Of a stretch of DNA of 40,953 nt, positions 24,262 to 33,025 are shown piece after piece. The position numbers and the translations under genes are program-made. Source of the DNA: Candidatus Dojkabacteria bacterium. Lineage in GTDB: Bacteria; Patescibacteriota; Dojkabacteria; J137. The stretch lies in NCBI GenBank assembly GCA_030950485.1, contig JAUZRK010000004.1:1-40953 (forward strand). The letters are read 5' to 3'. Each line of letters begins with the position of its first letter. Position 1 is the first letter of the stretch. Below the pieces are notes generated by a model. It searched no databases. It was not told where the DNA came from and saw nothing but the letters and a program-made list of their open reading frames with translations.

Positions 24262-24385
24262 GAATAGTGGTTAGGTTATAGTGAATAGGTATTAGTGAAA
24301 TACATTAAAAGCAGTGAGCTAATGAAGAATTGCTAGTGATTAGTATTTAAAATTGAAGTTAATTGAAAGTGTAATAAGTATAAAA

Positions 24386-25366
24386 ATGAATAAATCATTA
24401 AACAAGAGTATTTTTGATAAGAAAGTAGAATTAAAATCTACAAGAGATGGCTTCGGAGAAGCGTTAGTTGAAGCTGCAAAGATAAACAAAGAAATTGTTG
24501 CACTATCAGCTGATCTAACAGAATCAGTAAGACTAAATCATTTCAAAGAGCATTTTCCAGAAAGATTTGTTGAAGTTGGAGTTGCAGAACAGAATATGAT
24601 GGGTATAGCTGCAGGAATGGCTATAGCTGGAAAAATACCTGTTGTCGGAAGCTATGCTGTCTTTAATCCTGGACGAAACTGGGACCAGCTTAGAGTTAGC
24701 GTTTGCTATTCTAATTTAAATGTAAAAGTAATTGGAGGACATGCTGGTCTTTCAGTTGGACCTGATGGTGCTACTCACCAAGCTTTAGAAGACATAGCGA
24801 TAACAAGAGTTCTTCCCAATTTAGATGTAATAGTTCCTTGCGATTATGAAGAAGCTAGAAAATCTACTAAAGCAATGTCTGAAATTCATGGACCGCTCTA
24901 TTTAAGACTTGGGCGAACTAGTATTCCAGTTATAACTACTGAAGATACTAATTTTGAGATCGGTAAAGCTGAAATATTTAAAGAGGGTAGTGATGTTACA
25001 ATTGTTGCTTGTGGGATTATGGTTTACCAAGCCCTAGTTGCAGCTAATCAATTAGAGAAAGAAGGAATTAAAGCAGAAGTTATTAATAATCATACTATTA
25101 AACCTCTAGATACAGACACAATAATAAAATCAGCAATGAAGACTAAGTGCATAGTAACAGCAGAGGAACATCAAATTAATGCAGGCCTTGGCTCAGCAAT
25201 AGCAGAAGCGATAGTTAAAGAATATCCAGTAGCGATAGAAATGGTAGGTATCAACAATACATTTGGGGAATCTGGAGATCCAGAAGAACTAATGAAAAAA
25301 TATAAAATTACAAGTAAGGATATTGTAAGTTCAGTAAAGAAAGCAATCGAGAGAAAAACTAAGTAA
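24386..25366 (+). CDS. tktC: Transketolase, C-terminal subunit
   Basis: About 326 residues from ATG 24386 (MNKSLNKSIFDKKVELKSTRDGFG, quoted as MNKSLNKSIF and KSTRDGFG); an upstream in-frame TTG at 24353 would add 11 less typical residues. It contains the pyrimidine-binding domain (DLTESVRLNHF, ERFVEVGVAEQNMMGIAAGMA with the catalytic Glu) and the C-terminal domain (VTIVACGIMVYQAL, AEEHQINAGLGSAIAE). With tktN it makes the complete transketolase heterotetramer. It is 30 bp from pgi and probably cotranscribed with it. No lesion or odd residue was noted. Confidence 0.95.
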   Translation: MNKSLNKSIFDKKVELKSTRDGFGEALVEAAKINKEIVALSADLTESVRLNHFKEHFPERFVEVGVAEQNMMGIAAGMAIAGKIPVVGSYAVFNPGRNWDQLRVSVCYSNLNVKVIGGHAGLSVGPDGATHQALEDIAITRVLPNLDVIVPCDYEEARKSTKAMSEIHGPLYLRLGRTSIPVITTEDTNFEIGKAEIFKEGSDVTIVACGIMVYQALVAANQLEKEGIKAEVINNHTIKPLDTDTIIKSAMKTKCIVTAEEHQINAGLGSAIAEAIVKEYPVAIEMVGINNTFGESGDPEELMKKYKITSKDIVSSVKKAIERKTK

Positions 25367-25396
25367 CTTCATCTCTAAATAAATAGCTACAGACTT

Positions 25397-26704
25397 ATGG
25401 AAATAAATTTCAGTAATTCTAAAATAGATAAAAAAGATCTAGATGAAATGTTAGATTCATCTATTAGCTATACGACTTATCTAAAAGGTGTAATTGAGAA
25501 ATCCGACTATGAAGTAGCTGAAGCTTCTATTAACCTACCTTTTTCAAAAAAAATAATCAGAGAAATTGAAGATTTAGTTAGCCACGTTGATGTTTCTAAA
25601 TTAGAAATAATATTTGTAGTTGGTATTGGAGGCTCAGATCTTGGGACGAAAGCTATTTATGATGGGCTTAAGGGTTATCTTGATGAATATAAATCAAAAT
25701 ATCCCCAAATTATTTTTCTAGATACTATAAACGAAGAAATTATAGAAGAGATTAATGATTTAATAATTAAAGAAGGAAGAATTAGCTCCCTTGAAGAAAT
25801 CTTAATTAATGTAATTAGCAAATCAGGCACTACTACTGAAACAATTTTTAATTTTGAACTTTTATACAAAACACTTAGTCAGTTAGGAGAAAAAATAAAT
25901 GACCGAGTAATTGTTACAACTGATAAGAATTCTAAACTCTGGAAAAAGGCAGATGAGCTAGATATAAGAAAAGTTGCAATACCTAGAATGGTAGGAGGTA
26001 GATTTTCAGTTTTTACTGCAGTTGGTTTATTACCTTTATATTTAGTAGATATTAATATTAGTGAACTTTTACAAGGTGCTAGAAAAGCGGTTAATGATAT
26101 AATAGATTCAAATGATAACAATGCAATTTTTTCTGCATTCTCTATATATAAACACTATCTAAATGGTAAGAATATAATTAACCATTTCTTTTTTATTCCT
26201 AAACTTGAGAGGTTAGGTAAATGGTATAAGCAATTAATCGGAGAGAGTATTGGTAAACAATATAATTTAAGTGGTTATGAAAAACATGTTGGAATTACTC
26301 CAATAACATCTATTGGTTCAACAGATCTTCATTCAATGGCGCAGCTATATTTTGGTGGTCCAAATGACAAATTCAGTTGCTTAATTTATAGAGATGATAC
26401 AGAAAAAGATATTAAGAATGGCTCTCCAATATTTGAAAATCTAGTTGAAGGAATTAAAGGTAAGACTTCTTCTGACGTTATGAATGCAATTTATCAGGGT
26501 GTTAAAAAAGCCTATATAAAAAACTCTATTCCTTTTATGGAGATAATAATGCCAAAACTTGATGCTTACAATATTGGATACTTTTTACAGTTTAAAATGC
26601 TTGAAGTAATGTATTTGGGTAAATTATTAAACGTTAATACTTTTGATCAACCAAATGTTGAAGATTACAAGAAAGAAACGAGGAACTTATTAGAGAAAAA
26701 ATAG
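25397..26704 (+). CDS. pgi: Glucose-6-phosphate isomerase
   Basis: A 435-residue phosphoglucose isomerase of the shorter type, interconverting glucose 6-phosphate and fructose 6-phosphate. VVGIGGSDLGTKAIYDGL and NVISKSGTTTETIFNFELL are the two SIS-domain sugar-phosphate motifs. GGRFSVFTAVGLLPLYLV matches the family signature, with QLIGESIGK and the catalytic His region (GSTDLHSMAQLYFGGP) after it. It links the pentose phosphate genes upstream to glycolysis. It ends the cluster and is followed directly by a strong terminator. ATG 25397 is preceded by no Shine-Dalgarno. Confidence 0.95.
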   Translation: MEINFSNSKIDKKDLDEMLDSSISYTTYLKGVIEKSDYEVAEASINLPFSKKIIREIEDLVSHVDVSKLEIIFVVGIGGSDLGTKAIYDGLKGYLDEYKSKYPQIIFLDTINEEIIEEINDLIIKEGRISSLEEILINVISKSGTTTETIFNFELLYKTLSQLGEKINDRVIVTTDKNSKLWKKADELDIRKVAIPRMVGGRFSVFTAVGLLPLYLVDINISELLQGARKAVNDIIDSNDNNAIFSAFSIYKHYLNGKNIINHFFFIPKLERLGKWYKQLIGESIGKQYNLSGYEKHVGITPITSIGSTDLHSMAQLYFGGPNDKFSCLIYRDDTEKDIKNGSPIFENLVEGIKGKTSSDVMNAIYQGVKKAYIKNSIPFMEIIMPKLDAYNIGYFLQFKMLEVMYLGKLLNVNTFDQPNVEDYKKETRNLLEKK

Positions 26705-26732
26705 GGACTCATACTTATTATAAGTCCCTATT
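26700..26732 (+). terminator. Terminator of the sugar-phosphate cluster
   Basis: AATAGGGACT (26700-26709) and AGTCCCTATT (26723-26732) form a 10-bp stem overlapping the pgi stop region, and the plus strand continues with a T-rich tail. Confidence 0.85.
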
Positions 26733-26748
26733 TATTAGTAATTTATAC

Positions 26749-27424
26749 TTAAAACCCAAACCTTTTGTCTGTATTTAAAACTTCTTCTGGAATAGATAAT
26801 GATTCGTCATTTACATATTGAACTTCCATTTTATAATCTTCAGCAGTGTTATATACAAATAGCGCACTTTCTATATCAAAAAAAATCAGTATTCTCATGA
26901 GTCATATCATATAGTTCATAGCACTTTATTGAAGAATCATTAGGACAATCAACTATTCCTTTATATTCATAATTACTAGAATCTACACTTATAAGATCAC
27001 CTGAAATCTCTTCATCAAAAGATGATTTAGTTTCATCATCATGAGCAAAAAGAGCAAATTCTAATTCATCGCCACCTATAAACCTACCTTCACCATTCTG
27101 ATAAATATATAAGACATTGTTGCTATCATTGAAGTCTATAGCTTCTACATAGATAATTCTATTGATTCTATCAGTACTTATAACTGTCTCATCGCTTACT
27201 CCTGTATATTTAAATTTAATAATTCCCGCAAATCCATCAGCATTCTTATTTACTTTTTCTAAAAACGAATCTATCTCCTCCGCACTCTCCAAATTAGTAT
27301 ATTTAAATTCTTCAGGGTTATTAGATGATTCTTCATCATCCTTCAACACGAAAAAGCCTACGGCTAATATAATAATTATTAGTAAAATAGAAAATAACCC
27401 TAACACTGCCTTATTATTCTTCAT
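26749..27424 (-). pseudogene. Anchored extracytoplasmic protein, frameshifted near the end
   Basis: The frame from ATG 27424 reads MKNNKAVLGLFSILLIIIIL, an N-terminal membrane anchor to about residue 27, followed by an acidic exported domain (ESAEEIDSFLEKVNKNADGF..., IVDCPNDSSIKCYELYDMTH). At the T8 run (A8 on plus, 26878-26885) the frame ends in TGA, giving 182 residues. With one T fewer it continues DIESALFVYNTAEDYKMEVQ and so on to TAA 26749-26751, about 224 residues. The two Cys in DCPNDSSIKC may form a disulfide. The family is not recognised. This lesion is an extra base, opposite to most in this window. Confidence 0.65.
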
Positions 27425-27523
27425 TTAAATATTTTAATAGTTTAAATTGGGAATAGTATCACCTAAGTTTTTAACTTTCCAAATTTCACAAAGAAACTTC
27501 TCCCTATTCCCTTTTTTTATTTT

Positions 27524-27608
27524 TACTTTCTACTTTCACCTTTTAACTTTGTGCTTTTAACTTTTTTGCTTTCAACTTTTTGCTTTCAAGTTTTTACTTT
27601 TTACTTTT
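27524..27608 (+). repeat. Degenerate TACTTTT heptad tract
   Basis: The stretch starts with two TACTTTC units and ends with two TACTTTT units; between them are variants such as TTGCTTTCAACTTT occurring twice. It fills most of the gap after the VanW-family gene and is the largest of three such tracts in the window. Confidence 0.55.
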
Positions 27609-29070
27609 AATTATAGTACCAACTAGTAAACTCATCCTGAAATAGTAACGCACCATTCTCAATAACGTTTCTTTTAAAAGAACCTTTAAACTGAGTTGGA
27701 CTCCATTCATCCCACTTTTTCCAATCATAAAATTCAACATCTCTTTTAGGAGCATCACCTGCAGAATAGATAAAAACATTATGGTATTGATGAGTAGTAT
27801 CTCTAAAATTACTAACTCTTAGAAGAATAGGATAGTCATAGTTATTTTTAAATTTCAAATCTACTTCATAGCCTTCTTTTGCAAAAAAAGTAGAATCCAC
27901 TATATTTAAAGGATAACCCCATCCGTAAGATGAAATGTATGTTCCATGCGATGAACGAGCAGTTACTGGAAGATCTGATTCTAGAGCTGCTCTAAAGATA
28001 GTTGTTGTAGAATTACAAAAACCATTTCCTATAAATGCACCATTTTTAGTTAAGCTTTCTCCTGGAACTTTACCTATTGCTTTAAGATATGAAAACTCTT
28101 CACCTGGCATAATTATAGTCTTATCTACTTCTTTCAATCCATTGACAGCAGTATCAATAATCCATTCAGAATCTTTATATCTTTCTAATTCAAATCTTGT
28201 TTTACCCTTCCCAACTAAATTTGTAAAATCCATAATATTATAATTACTTGAAAGAACTTTAGGCGGTATCAATTTATAAGTAATTGTAATTTCCTTTGTT
28301 TGTACGTTGATGAGAAAGCCAATTAAGTTATTCAATGTACTTTCTAAATCCATAGTTTTTCCATATTTATAGTTTTGGTATAAATATAAATTTTCACCAT
28401 TAACTTCATAATCGCCCTCAAAAGCTGGTTTGTCGAAAATTAATCTCTCGACTGCAAGAAGTGAGTTTAATTTATTTATGTCCGTTACTACCCAGTTGTA
28501 ATTTTCATCAGTCTTTAATAATGGCAATAATGATTCTACGAAGGTTTTGCTAAAGCTTTTTTCTAACTTACTTGTAATTAGCTTTAACTCTTCGTTATAT
28601 TTTTGACAACTATTCAATACATTTTCATCAAAATTCTCAGTTAATAAATCATCAATATTAATACTTACCACTTCATACTCTTCAATTGAACCTGCAATTT
28701 GTTTAAGTTTATAATCATCAATAGAATAGTTATAACGCTCTGATTCACAGTTATAAACTATATTACCTACCTTATATACAAAATCATTATTAGAAAAAGT
28801 AAACGGCAGGTTAGATGATACTAAGTCAGTTTCAAATTTATCAGTAGCTAAATTATAAATACTTGCTAAATTAATTAGTCGATTCTTATCTGAAAACTCA
28901 AGTTTAATACTCTTATTTGTATAATCTAATTTGGAATATTCAACTCCCTTAATTTGAGAATTTTCAGTAGAAGTAACACTTATCTTAAGAGTACTGTAGA
29001 TAATAAGCCCTGCTAGAGAGGACGCTGACATTAAAAATAAAATTATAAGAGTATATAGCTTACTGTTCAT
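27607..29070 (-). CDS. VanW-family exported protein
   Basis: A 487-residue protein with an N-terminal signal anchor (LYTLIILFLMSASSLAGLII, residues 5-24). A region to about 250 resembles the YoaR-type domain found before VanW. The VanW domain spans about 310-440: TIIMPGEEFSYLKAIGKV, AFIGNGFCNSTTTIFRAALESDLPV (in parts AFIGNGFCNSTTTIF and RAALESDLPV), and ARSSHGTYISSYGWGYPLNIVDSTFF (parts ARSSHGTYISSYG, YPLNIVDSTFF). VanW proteins are found on the cell surface of many bacteria and are of unproven biochemical role, probably cell-wall related. Length is normal. It precedes the truncated anchored protein on the same strand but is separated by the heptad repeat. Confidence 0.88.
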   Translation of the reverse strand: MNSKLYTLIILFLMSASSLAGLIIYSTLKISVTSTENSQIKGVEYSKLDYTNKSIKLEFSDKNRLINLASIYNLATDKFETDLVSSNLPFTFSNNDFVYKVGNIVYNCESERYNYSIDDYKLKQIAGSIEEYEVVSINIDDLLTENFDENVLNSCQKYNEELKLITSKLEKSFSKTFVESLLPLLKTDENYNWVVTDINKLNSLLAVERLIFDKPAFEGDYEVNGENLYLYQNYKYGKTMDLESTLNNLIGFLINVQTKEITITYKLIPPKVLSSNYNIMDFTNLVGKGKTRFELERYKDSEWIIDTAVNGLKEVDKTIIMPGEEFSYLKAIGKVPGESLTKNGAFIGNGFCNSTTTIFRAALESDLPVTARSSHGTYISSYGWGYPLNIVDSTFFAKEGYEVDLKFKNNYDYPILLRVSNFRDTTHQYHNVFIYSAGDAPKRDVEFYDWKKWDEWSPTQFKGSFKRNVIENGALLFQDEFTSWYYN

Positions 29071-29105
29071 AAACTATTTTATATCTTTATGAAAGTGATT
29101 GGAAA

Positions 29106-29924
29106 TTAGCTTGATTGACTAGTTTTATCTCTATTTAAATATCCAAATATAAACATACTAAAATCTTTTCTTTCATTTCTCGTCAATACTTCTCTACTTT
29201 TCACTGACATCCCAGTTCTCCCCAATTCTGCTTCTTTAGTGGTATAGCTTAAATTCAAATTTGGAAGATCAATAGCTCCGAGACTTTGCCAAGATACAAT
29301 TTTATCAGCAACCTTTTGTCTAGAAAACCCTAGTGTAGATTTAAGAGCAAAAGTAAAATTACCAGTTAAATATTCTTCTCTTTCAATTAAGACTTGTAAA
29401 TCTAAGACTATAGTGCCAGGATATGCAGTACCATCAGATTCAAGATTATCTAATTGCTCTTGAAAAGGTAAAATTATAATTTCAGTTAGCCTAGAACTTA
29501 AATCATGAAAACGAGGAAGTTCATAAAGATTTGAATAGTCTCGAAAAGACTGGTTAATAGAGATTCTTATAAATTCTGATAAATCCTCAAAAGCAATTTG
29601 ATTCTTATTAACAAGTAGAATTCCATCAATAATATTACCTTCATGAATATTAATGACAGCAGAGTATATTTGATTAGCACTATCTAATACTTTAAGTACT
29701 GAAGCGACAACAACTCCAGTGCTGTCTTTAAGAATGTTAAGTTCATGTGCGATACCATTTTCTAAAAACTTATAGCTGTCGATAACATTGTCTTCAAATA
29801 TTTCATAAGCTTGAAAATCATCTACCCTTATTCCAAAATTATCGAAAATATCTTCAAGTGAGTTACATGATGTTGCTGCATCTCCTAATTCAGCACCTTC
29901 ATCTAGTCTATCTTTTTGATACAT
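29106..29924 (-). CDS. Hypothetical soluble protein
   Basis: A 272-residue protein, not recognised, from ATG 29924 (MYQKDRLDEGAELGDAATSC). The first 130 residues alternate strands and helices (VVVASVLKVLDSANQIYSAV, GNIIDGILLVNKNQIAFEDL), and the C-terminal half is longer-helical with a basic tail (SVKSREVLTRNERKDFS). No signal peptide or membrane helix is seen. Its size and overall layout resemble the broken gene 34599-35419, but no clear sequence match is visible by eye. It ends 36 bp before the VanW-family gene, so cotranscription is possible. Confidence 0.65.
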   Translation of the reverse strand: MYQKDRLDEGAELGDAATSCNSLEDIFDNFGIRVDDFQAYEIFEDNVIDSYKFLENGIAHELNILKDSTGVVVASVLKVLDSANQIYSAVINIHEGNIIDGILLVNKNQIAFEDLSEFIRISINQSFRDYSNLYELPRFHDLSSRLTEIIILPFQEQLDNLESDGTAYPGTIVLDLQVLIEREEYLTGNFTFALKSTLGFSRQKVADKIVSWQSLGAIDLPNLNLSYTTKEAELGRTGMSVKSREVLTRNERKDFSMFIFGYLNRDKTSQSS

Positions 29925-30027
29925 AATATCTACTTAACTAATTGATCAGGATTATATCACAGCAGAATTTTGTAAAAAGATGGATTATTAAAATAAGTTT
30001 TTGTATAATCTCTCTATCTTTAAAAAT

Positions 30028-30100
30028 GCGAACGTAGTTCAATTGGTAGAACGCATCCTTGCCAAGGATGAGGTTGCGAGTTCGAGTCTCGTCGTTCGCT
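30028..30100 (+). tRNA. tRNA-Gly (anticodon GCC)
   Basis: A 73-nt cloverleaf. The acceptor stem is GCGAACG/CGTTCGC with discriminator T, the D arm is TAGTTCAATTGGTAGAAC, the anticodon stem is CATCC/GGATG with loop TTGCCAA, and the T arm is GCGAGTTCGAGTCTCGT. CCA is not encoded. A perfect TATAAT at 30004-30009 lies about 18 bp upstream and is probably its -10 box. The gene reads GGC and GGU. Confidence 0.95.
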
Positions 30101-30235
30101 TATTTAAATACCTTCTTAAGTTTAATACTATTCCATTTGGCAACATCTATTTTCATAGAAATAATTTGCTGAGTATATATATTCAGTTAAATTTTATATC
30201 TAGCCTAGTGAAAGCTAAAATTTCAATTTATAGCT

Positions 30236-31213
30236 TTAACCTAACAATTCTTCAAACTTCTTAGTATTAGAAGCTAGAAAGAATAAGTTATTAATAGATT
30301 TATTTACCTGATCTTTTGCTATAGATAATTCATTTTCTGAAATATCTTCATCTAGAGATCTTGCTAAGTTAAAAATCAACCAACCAAATTTGTTGTTTAG
30401 AGCTGTTTTAAATGATGCAATAAATTCTTCTTTTTTTATTGACTTACCTTCTTTATATTTACTAACTATAAGTCTAATTACTTCCAAATCATGTTCACCA
30501 TCAACCATACTCCAATCTAAAGCAAAACTTACAAGTTCTTCAACAGGGTTAATCCAGCCAACAGACTCCCAACCTATAATATAGGGATTATTATCATCCC
30601 ATATGATATTTTTCATATCTAAGTCCCTATGACTTATAATTAAATTTGAAGAAAGTAACTGGTAGCTCTCTTTAATATCAAATAAATAGTCTGTTATAAA
30701 TTTACTTAGGAATTTTACTTTTTGATCAACTTCGTCAGAAAAAGAATGTCTTTCTATAAGTTCATTCCAATCAAAACTCTTGAAATCTCTTATTTTATAA
30801 CGACTTAATGGATAATGACCTACATCAGTATTATGAATTTTATCTAGTTCTTCTAATAGAAGTAGGATCTTTTCTTGATCTGGCTTAGTTAAAACAATGC
30901 CATCGACCCAGTTATATAAACTGAAGTAAAGCTTATTTACTTTTACAATTTTTGAACCATCTAGACTTGTTATTGCACTAACAGCATTAATTCCATTGTC
31001 AAAAAACTTTTCTGCAATTTCTTCTGAAAGCTCGTAAGAAAGCAATATATCTTTTGTATTTAAAATATTTGGATTAAAAGCTTTAAGTGCAAATTTGTTA
31101 CTTAAAGTTTCAATCTCATACATATTATGTAGAAGTCCTCCCGATACTCCATTAAAATTCTGTAGCCTAACTCCATACTTATTAAGCACTTCTTGTATTG
31201 TATTTCTATCCAT
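30236..31213 (-). CDS. APH/choline-kinase-like phosphotransferase with altered metal site
   Basis: A 325-residue protein of the aminoglycoside phosphotransferase fold (homoserine-kinase/spectinomycin-kinase type). NKFALKAFNP holds the ATP-binding Lys. LIISHRDLDMKNIIWDDNNP at 191-210 has the catalytic HRD and Asn202. The next motif, normally IDWE/IDFE with the Mg-binding Asp, reads YIIGWESVG, so position 214 is Gly (GGT codon, 30572-30574). A single A to G change from Asp would explain it. Without this residue phosphotransfer should be severely reduced, so the gene may be newly inactive or need a partner. The natural substrate, a small alcohol or amino alcohol, is not identifiable. Confidence 0.85.
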   Translation of the reverse strand: MDRNTIQEVLNKYGVRLQNFNGVSGGLLHNMYEIETLSNKFALKAFNPNILNTKDILLSYELSEEIAEKFFDNGINAVSAITSLDGSKIVKVNKLYFSLYNWVDGIVLTKPDQEKILLLLEELDKIHNTDVGHYPLSRYKIRDFKSFDWNELIERHSFSDEVDQKVKFLSKFITDYLFDIKESYQLLSSNLIISHRDLDMKNIIWDDNNPYIIGWESVGWINPVEELVSFALDWSMVDGEHDLEVIRLIVSKYKEGKSIKKEEFIASFKTALNNKFGWLIFNLARSLDEDISENELSIAKDQVNKSINNLFFLASNTKKFEELLG

Positions 31214-31251
31214 TAATTTTGATTAAGTCTATCATTATAGTCTATTTGTGC

Positions 31252-31406
31252 TATAATTACATCGCGTTTAAGTATATCTCCAAGTTCAGAGACAGTGCTT
31301 AAAACATAAAAAGTACTGGAGCACATCCCACATATTCAAAATAATATGCAAATAGAGTTGATGTTTTTCGGTACAAATATAATTAATTTTATTATCGTAT
31401 TGAAAA
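31252..31406 (+). promoter_or_regulatory. Promoter and long leader of the DEAD-box helicase gene
   Basis: TATAAT at 31252-31257 is a perfect -10 box. With a start about 7 bp downstream, the helicase mRNA would have a leader of about 140 nt, far longer than the very short leaders elsewhere in the window. GTGCT/AGCAC and CTCCA/TGGAG could pair alternatively. Long leaders are common for cold-induced helicases, but thermoregulation here is only a suggestion. Confidence 0.5.
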
Positions 31407-32972
31407 ATGAGAGACAATAATAATAGCTCGCCTAGAAGAAGTACTAGTCGAGGTTCATCTAGAGGTTCTACAGGAACTTCAAATACTTCAACAAGATCAA
31501 GTTCTAATTTTAATAGAAGAGGAGGTTCTGATAGAAATGAACGACCAGGCGGAAGCTTCAATAGAAGTAGCAGAGGTGATCATCAAAACGGGTTCAGAAA
31601 AGACAGTGGAAATTTTAATAGAGACAATAACTCTTCAAGTACATCAAGAAGATACTTCTTAACAGGTGGAAATTCAGGAGAAGAAAGATCTGAAAGAAGA
31701 AGCTTTGGAGGTGGAGACAGCTCTAGAGGTGGTTCAAGAGGAGGTAGTAGATTCTCAGATGACAGAAGAAGTAGTGGAGGCTACAGAGGAGGAAGAAGTA
31801 ATGGTGGCGGTGGAAGAGGTGGCCGAGGTGGAAGAGGAGGAAGATATGGAGCAAATGATAAAAAATTAGATAGAAATTTATTTGTAAATGAGGTAGCTGA
31901 AGCTTCTGAAGTAGAAGTATTTAAGGGTATTAAGTATGCAGATTTAAATCTAAACGAGCAATTAGCAAAGAATTTAAAAGACAAAGGATACGAATACACG
32001 ACTGAGATTCAAGACAAAGCTATACCTCTAATCTTAAAGGGAAATGACTTGTTAGGGATTTCAAAGACAGGTTCAGGTAAAACTGGGGCATTTCTAGTTT
32101 CTATGATTGAGAAAATGATCAATGATGGAGGTCAAAAACTAATGGTAGTCGCTCCAACTAGAGAATTAGCACAGCAAATTATAAAAGAAGCTGTAACTCT
32201 ATTAAAAGGAACTCAAATCTTTGCAACGTTAGTAGTTGGAGGTGAAAGTATGGATAGACAAGTTAGAAACCTAAGACAAAGTGATGACATAATAATTGGT
32301 ACTCCAGGAAGAATTGTTGATTTAATTAAAAGAGGACTAGTTAAAATCGAGACCTACAATAATATAATTATCGATGAAGTTGATAGAATGTTCGATATGG
32401 GATTTATAGATGATATAGATTTCATTTTTGATAGTATTTCACCTGAGAGACAATCACTATTTTTTAGTGCAACTCATAACAAAAGTGTAGAAACTATTGT
32501 TACTAGACTAACTAAGGCTTACGAAATTGTTAAACTTTCAAACAACACAGCAAACAAAAGTGTCGTTCAAAGTATTGTAGATTTTTCTCACAGTAGTGAA
32601 AAACCTGAACTTCTAAAAGAGATTTTAGAAAAAGAGGAAGTTGAGAAGGCTATAATTTTTGTTGATACAAAAAGATTCGCTGATGAGGTAGATAGTTTAC
32701 TTTATAAGCTAGGTTACAAAGTTGGAGTTTTACATGGTGATAAAAGACAAGGATTTAGAAAGAGTATGATTAAAAAGTTTAGAGAATCAAGAGTTAATAT
32801 TCTTGTAGCAACAAATGTTGCAGCTAGAGGTATTGATATTGATGATATTACTCACGTAATCAATCTTGATGAACCTAAAAACTATGATGAATATATCCAT
32901 AGAATAGGAAGAACAGGAAGGAATGGAAGTGTCGGTACAGCTTATACTTTTGTAAAGAGAGCGAGATACTAA
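31407..32972 (+). CDS. DEAD-box RNA helicase with N-terminal RGG-rich domain
   Basis: A 521-residue ATP-dependent RNA helicase. Residues 1-150 are disordered and rich in Ser, Arg and Gly (repeats such as SRGGSRGG and GRGGRGGRGG). The helicase core follows: Q motif TTEIQDKAIPLIL, Walker A SKTGSGKTGAF, PTRELAQQ, TPGR, motif II DEVD (323-326, in place of DEAD), SAT at SATHNKS, and HRIGRTGRNG. Bacterial relatives carry such RGG tails at the C terminus, so the N-terminal position is unusual. The likely role is RNA remodelling or ribosome/RNA decay, and the tail may drive condensation (inference). The core is intact and the stop follows motif VI closely (TAYTFVKRARY), so no C-terminal RNA-binding domain is present. 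Confidence 0.95.
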   Translation: MRDNNNSSPRRSTSRGSSRGSTGTSNTSTRSSSNFNRRGGSDRNERPGGSFNRSSRGDHQNGFRKDSGNFNRDNNSSSTSRRYFLTGGNSGEERSERRSFGGGDSSRGGSRGGSRFSDDRRSSGGYRGGRSNGGGGRGGRGGRGGRYGANDKKLDRNLFVNEVAEASEVEVFKGIKYADLNLNEQLAKNLKDKGYEYTTEIQDKAIPLILKGNDLLGISKTGSGKTGAFLVSMIEKMINDGGQKLMVVAPTRELAQQIIKEAVTLLKGTQIFATLVVGGESMDRQVRNLRQSDDIIIGTPGRIVDLIKRGLVKIETYNNIIIDEVDRMFDMGFIDDIDFIFDSISPERQSLFFSATHNKSVETIVTRLTKAYEIVKLSNNTANKSVVQSIVDFSHSSEKPELLKEILEKEEVEKAIIFVDTKRFADEVDSLLYKLGYKVGVLHGDKRQGFRKSMIKKFRESRVNILVATNVAARGIDIDDITHVINLDEPKNYDEYIHRIGRTGRNGSVGTAYTFVKRARY

Positions 32973-33025
32973 GTTTTAAAGAATTTACATATTATATAAA
33001 CATTATTTTCCAGTTATGATTTTCT

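Noticed and set aside
23404-25366. Transketolase broken by a lesion
   Set aside because: The two parts end and begin at domain boundaries with their own start and stop, and two-gene transketolases are a known arrangement, so the split is natural.
27449-27511. GGGAATAG/CTATTCCC inverted repeat followed by a T run on the plus strand
   Set aside because: The loop is about 47 nt and both flanking genes are on the minus strand, so a plus-strand terminator there has no obvious purpose.
30001-30264. An 87-codon ORF crossing tRNA-Gly
   Set aside because: It reads straight through the tRNA and its promoter and has no homology-like features.
31666-31999. Glu/Val-rich (plus) and Pro/Leu-rich (minus) ORFs inside the helicase gene
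   Set aside because: They are out-of-frame readings of the repetitive Arg/Gly/Ser codons of the RGG domain, with biased composition and no start context.
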